From: Flavobacteriaceae bacterium | Lineage (GTDB): Bacteria; Bacteroidota; Bacteroidia; Flavobacteriales; Flavobacteriaceae | Length of the DNA stretch: 5,886 bases | Assembly (NCBI GenBank): GCA_015493405.1 | Contig: WGDF01000156.1 | Location: 1-5,886 of the forward strand | Direction: 5' to 3' | Shown here: piece after piece, positions 5,488 through 5,886 of the stretch | Numbering within the stretch: the stretch's first letter is position 1 | Layout of the letters: each line of letters starts with the position of its first letter | Position numbers and translations under genes: made by a program | Notes under the pieces: generated by a model | What the model saw: only the letters and a program-made list of their open reading frames with translations | Database searches by the model: none | What the model was told of the DNA's origin: nothing

Positions 5488-5886
5488 TTAACCGTAAATC
5501 ATTCGGATATGTGGCAAGCCATCTTCTAAATAAACTTCGCCTGTTTCTTTAAAGCCCAAATCATTATAAAATTTTAGCAGATAAGTTTGCGCACTGATTT
5601 CAATCGTAGTTTCTTTCAAAGTTTCTGTCATAAATTGTTGGGCTTTTTGCATCAATTTTTGACCCAAATTTTGTTTTCTGTAATCCGGATGCACCACTAC
5701 CCTACCGATACTAGCTTTGTCAAAATAAGCACCGGATTTAAACAAACGCGCATAAGCGATGATTTGATTATCCTTTTCTAGAAACAAATGATAGGCTACG
5801 TAATCTTTACCGTCGGCATCTTGATATACGCAGTTTTGCTCTACTACAAAGACTTCATTACGCAATTGCAGTATTTGGTATAATTC
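5488..5886 (-). CDS. elaA: ElaA-type GNAT family N-acetyltransferase (5' end outside window)
   Basis: The stop TAA is at 5488-5490, and the frame is open to the right edge: 132 codons, beginning ELYQILQLRNEVFVVEQN. This opening and the following CVYQDADGKD closely match the N-terminal region of E. coli ElaA (LYALLQLRCAVFVVEQ). The true start therefore lies beyond the window, probably 10-20 residues further, given the usual length near 150; the in-frame TTG at 5863-5865 is internal. The acetyl-CoA-binding motif A is IGRVVVHPDYRKQNLGQKLM (visible residues 60-79), where Asn73 stands at the first glycine of the usual Q/RxxGxG/A loop. The C-terminal block FYNDLGFKETGEVYLEDGLP, followed by HIRM, is typical of the family. 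GNAT enzymes transfer acetyl from acetyl-CoA to an amine; the acceptor of ElaA-type proteins is not settled. The gene converges on rnr. Confidence 0.9.
   Translation of the reverse strand, partial: ELYQILQLRNEVFVVEQNCVYQDADGKDYVAYHLFLEKDNQIIAYARLFKSGAYFDKASIGRVVVHPDYRKQNLGQKLMQKAQQFMTETLKETTIEISAQTYLLKFYNDLGFKETGEVYLEDGLPHIRMIYG

Overview
The window looks like chromosomal DNA from a low-GC member of the Bacteroidota, plausibly Flavobacteriia-like. The grounds are a SusC/RagA-type TonB-dependent receptor with an STN domain, a FecR-type anti-sigma factor with the Bacteroidota C-terminal domain (DUF4974), a near-perfect Bacteroidota promoter (TTTG, then TATATTTG) in front of the RNase R gene, absence of clear Shine-Dalgarno sequences, and very AT-rich spacers.

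Layout, left to right. Positions 1-2415 hold a cell-surface-signalling cassette read right to left: an ECF sigma factor (1801-2415), a one-pass FecR-like anti-sigma factor (718-1731) and the N-terminal third or less of an outer-membrane TonB-dependent receptor (1-713, running off the left edge). Positions 2416-2982 are a gene-free, extremely AT-rich spacer. It holds a dyad at the sigma-factor end, a cluster of DnaA-box-like 9-mers around 2482-2659 (a candidate replication-origin-like or DnaA-binding segment) and the rnr promoter. Positions 2983-5190 encode an apparently complete RNase R (rnr). Positions 5191-5487 lie between convergent genes. They hold a 15-bp-stem palindrome that probably acts as a terminator, and a 168-bp self-complementary element with about 24-bp terminal inverted repeats. 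That element is bounded by CTAG and appears to have inserted into a second, related palindrome. Positions 5488-5886 encode most of an ElaA-type GNAT acetyltransferase on the minus strand, running off the right edge.

How the genes work together. By analogy with FecA/FecR/FecI and PupB/PupR, ligand binding at the receptor should expose its periplasmic STN domain to the periplasmic C-terminus of the FecR-like protein. That would release or activate the ECF sigma factor, which would then raise expression of the receptor operon. The substrate cannot be read from this window. A SusD-like partner may lie beyond the left edge. rnr and the acetyltransferase are unrelated housekeeping-type genes.

No clearly new multi-gene system is present. 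The items most worth a second look are the nested palindrome/MITE-like structure at 5268-5463, the DnaA-box-like cluster at 2482-2659, and the short cytoplasmic segment of the anti-sigma factor.
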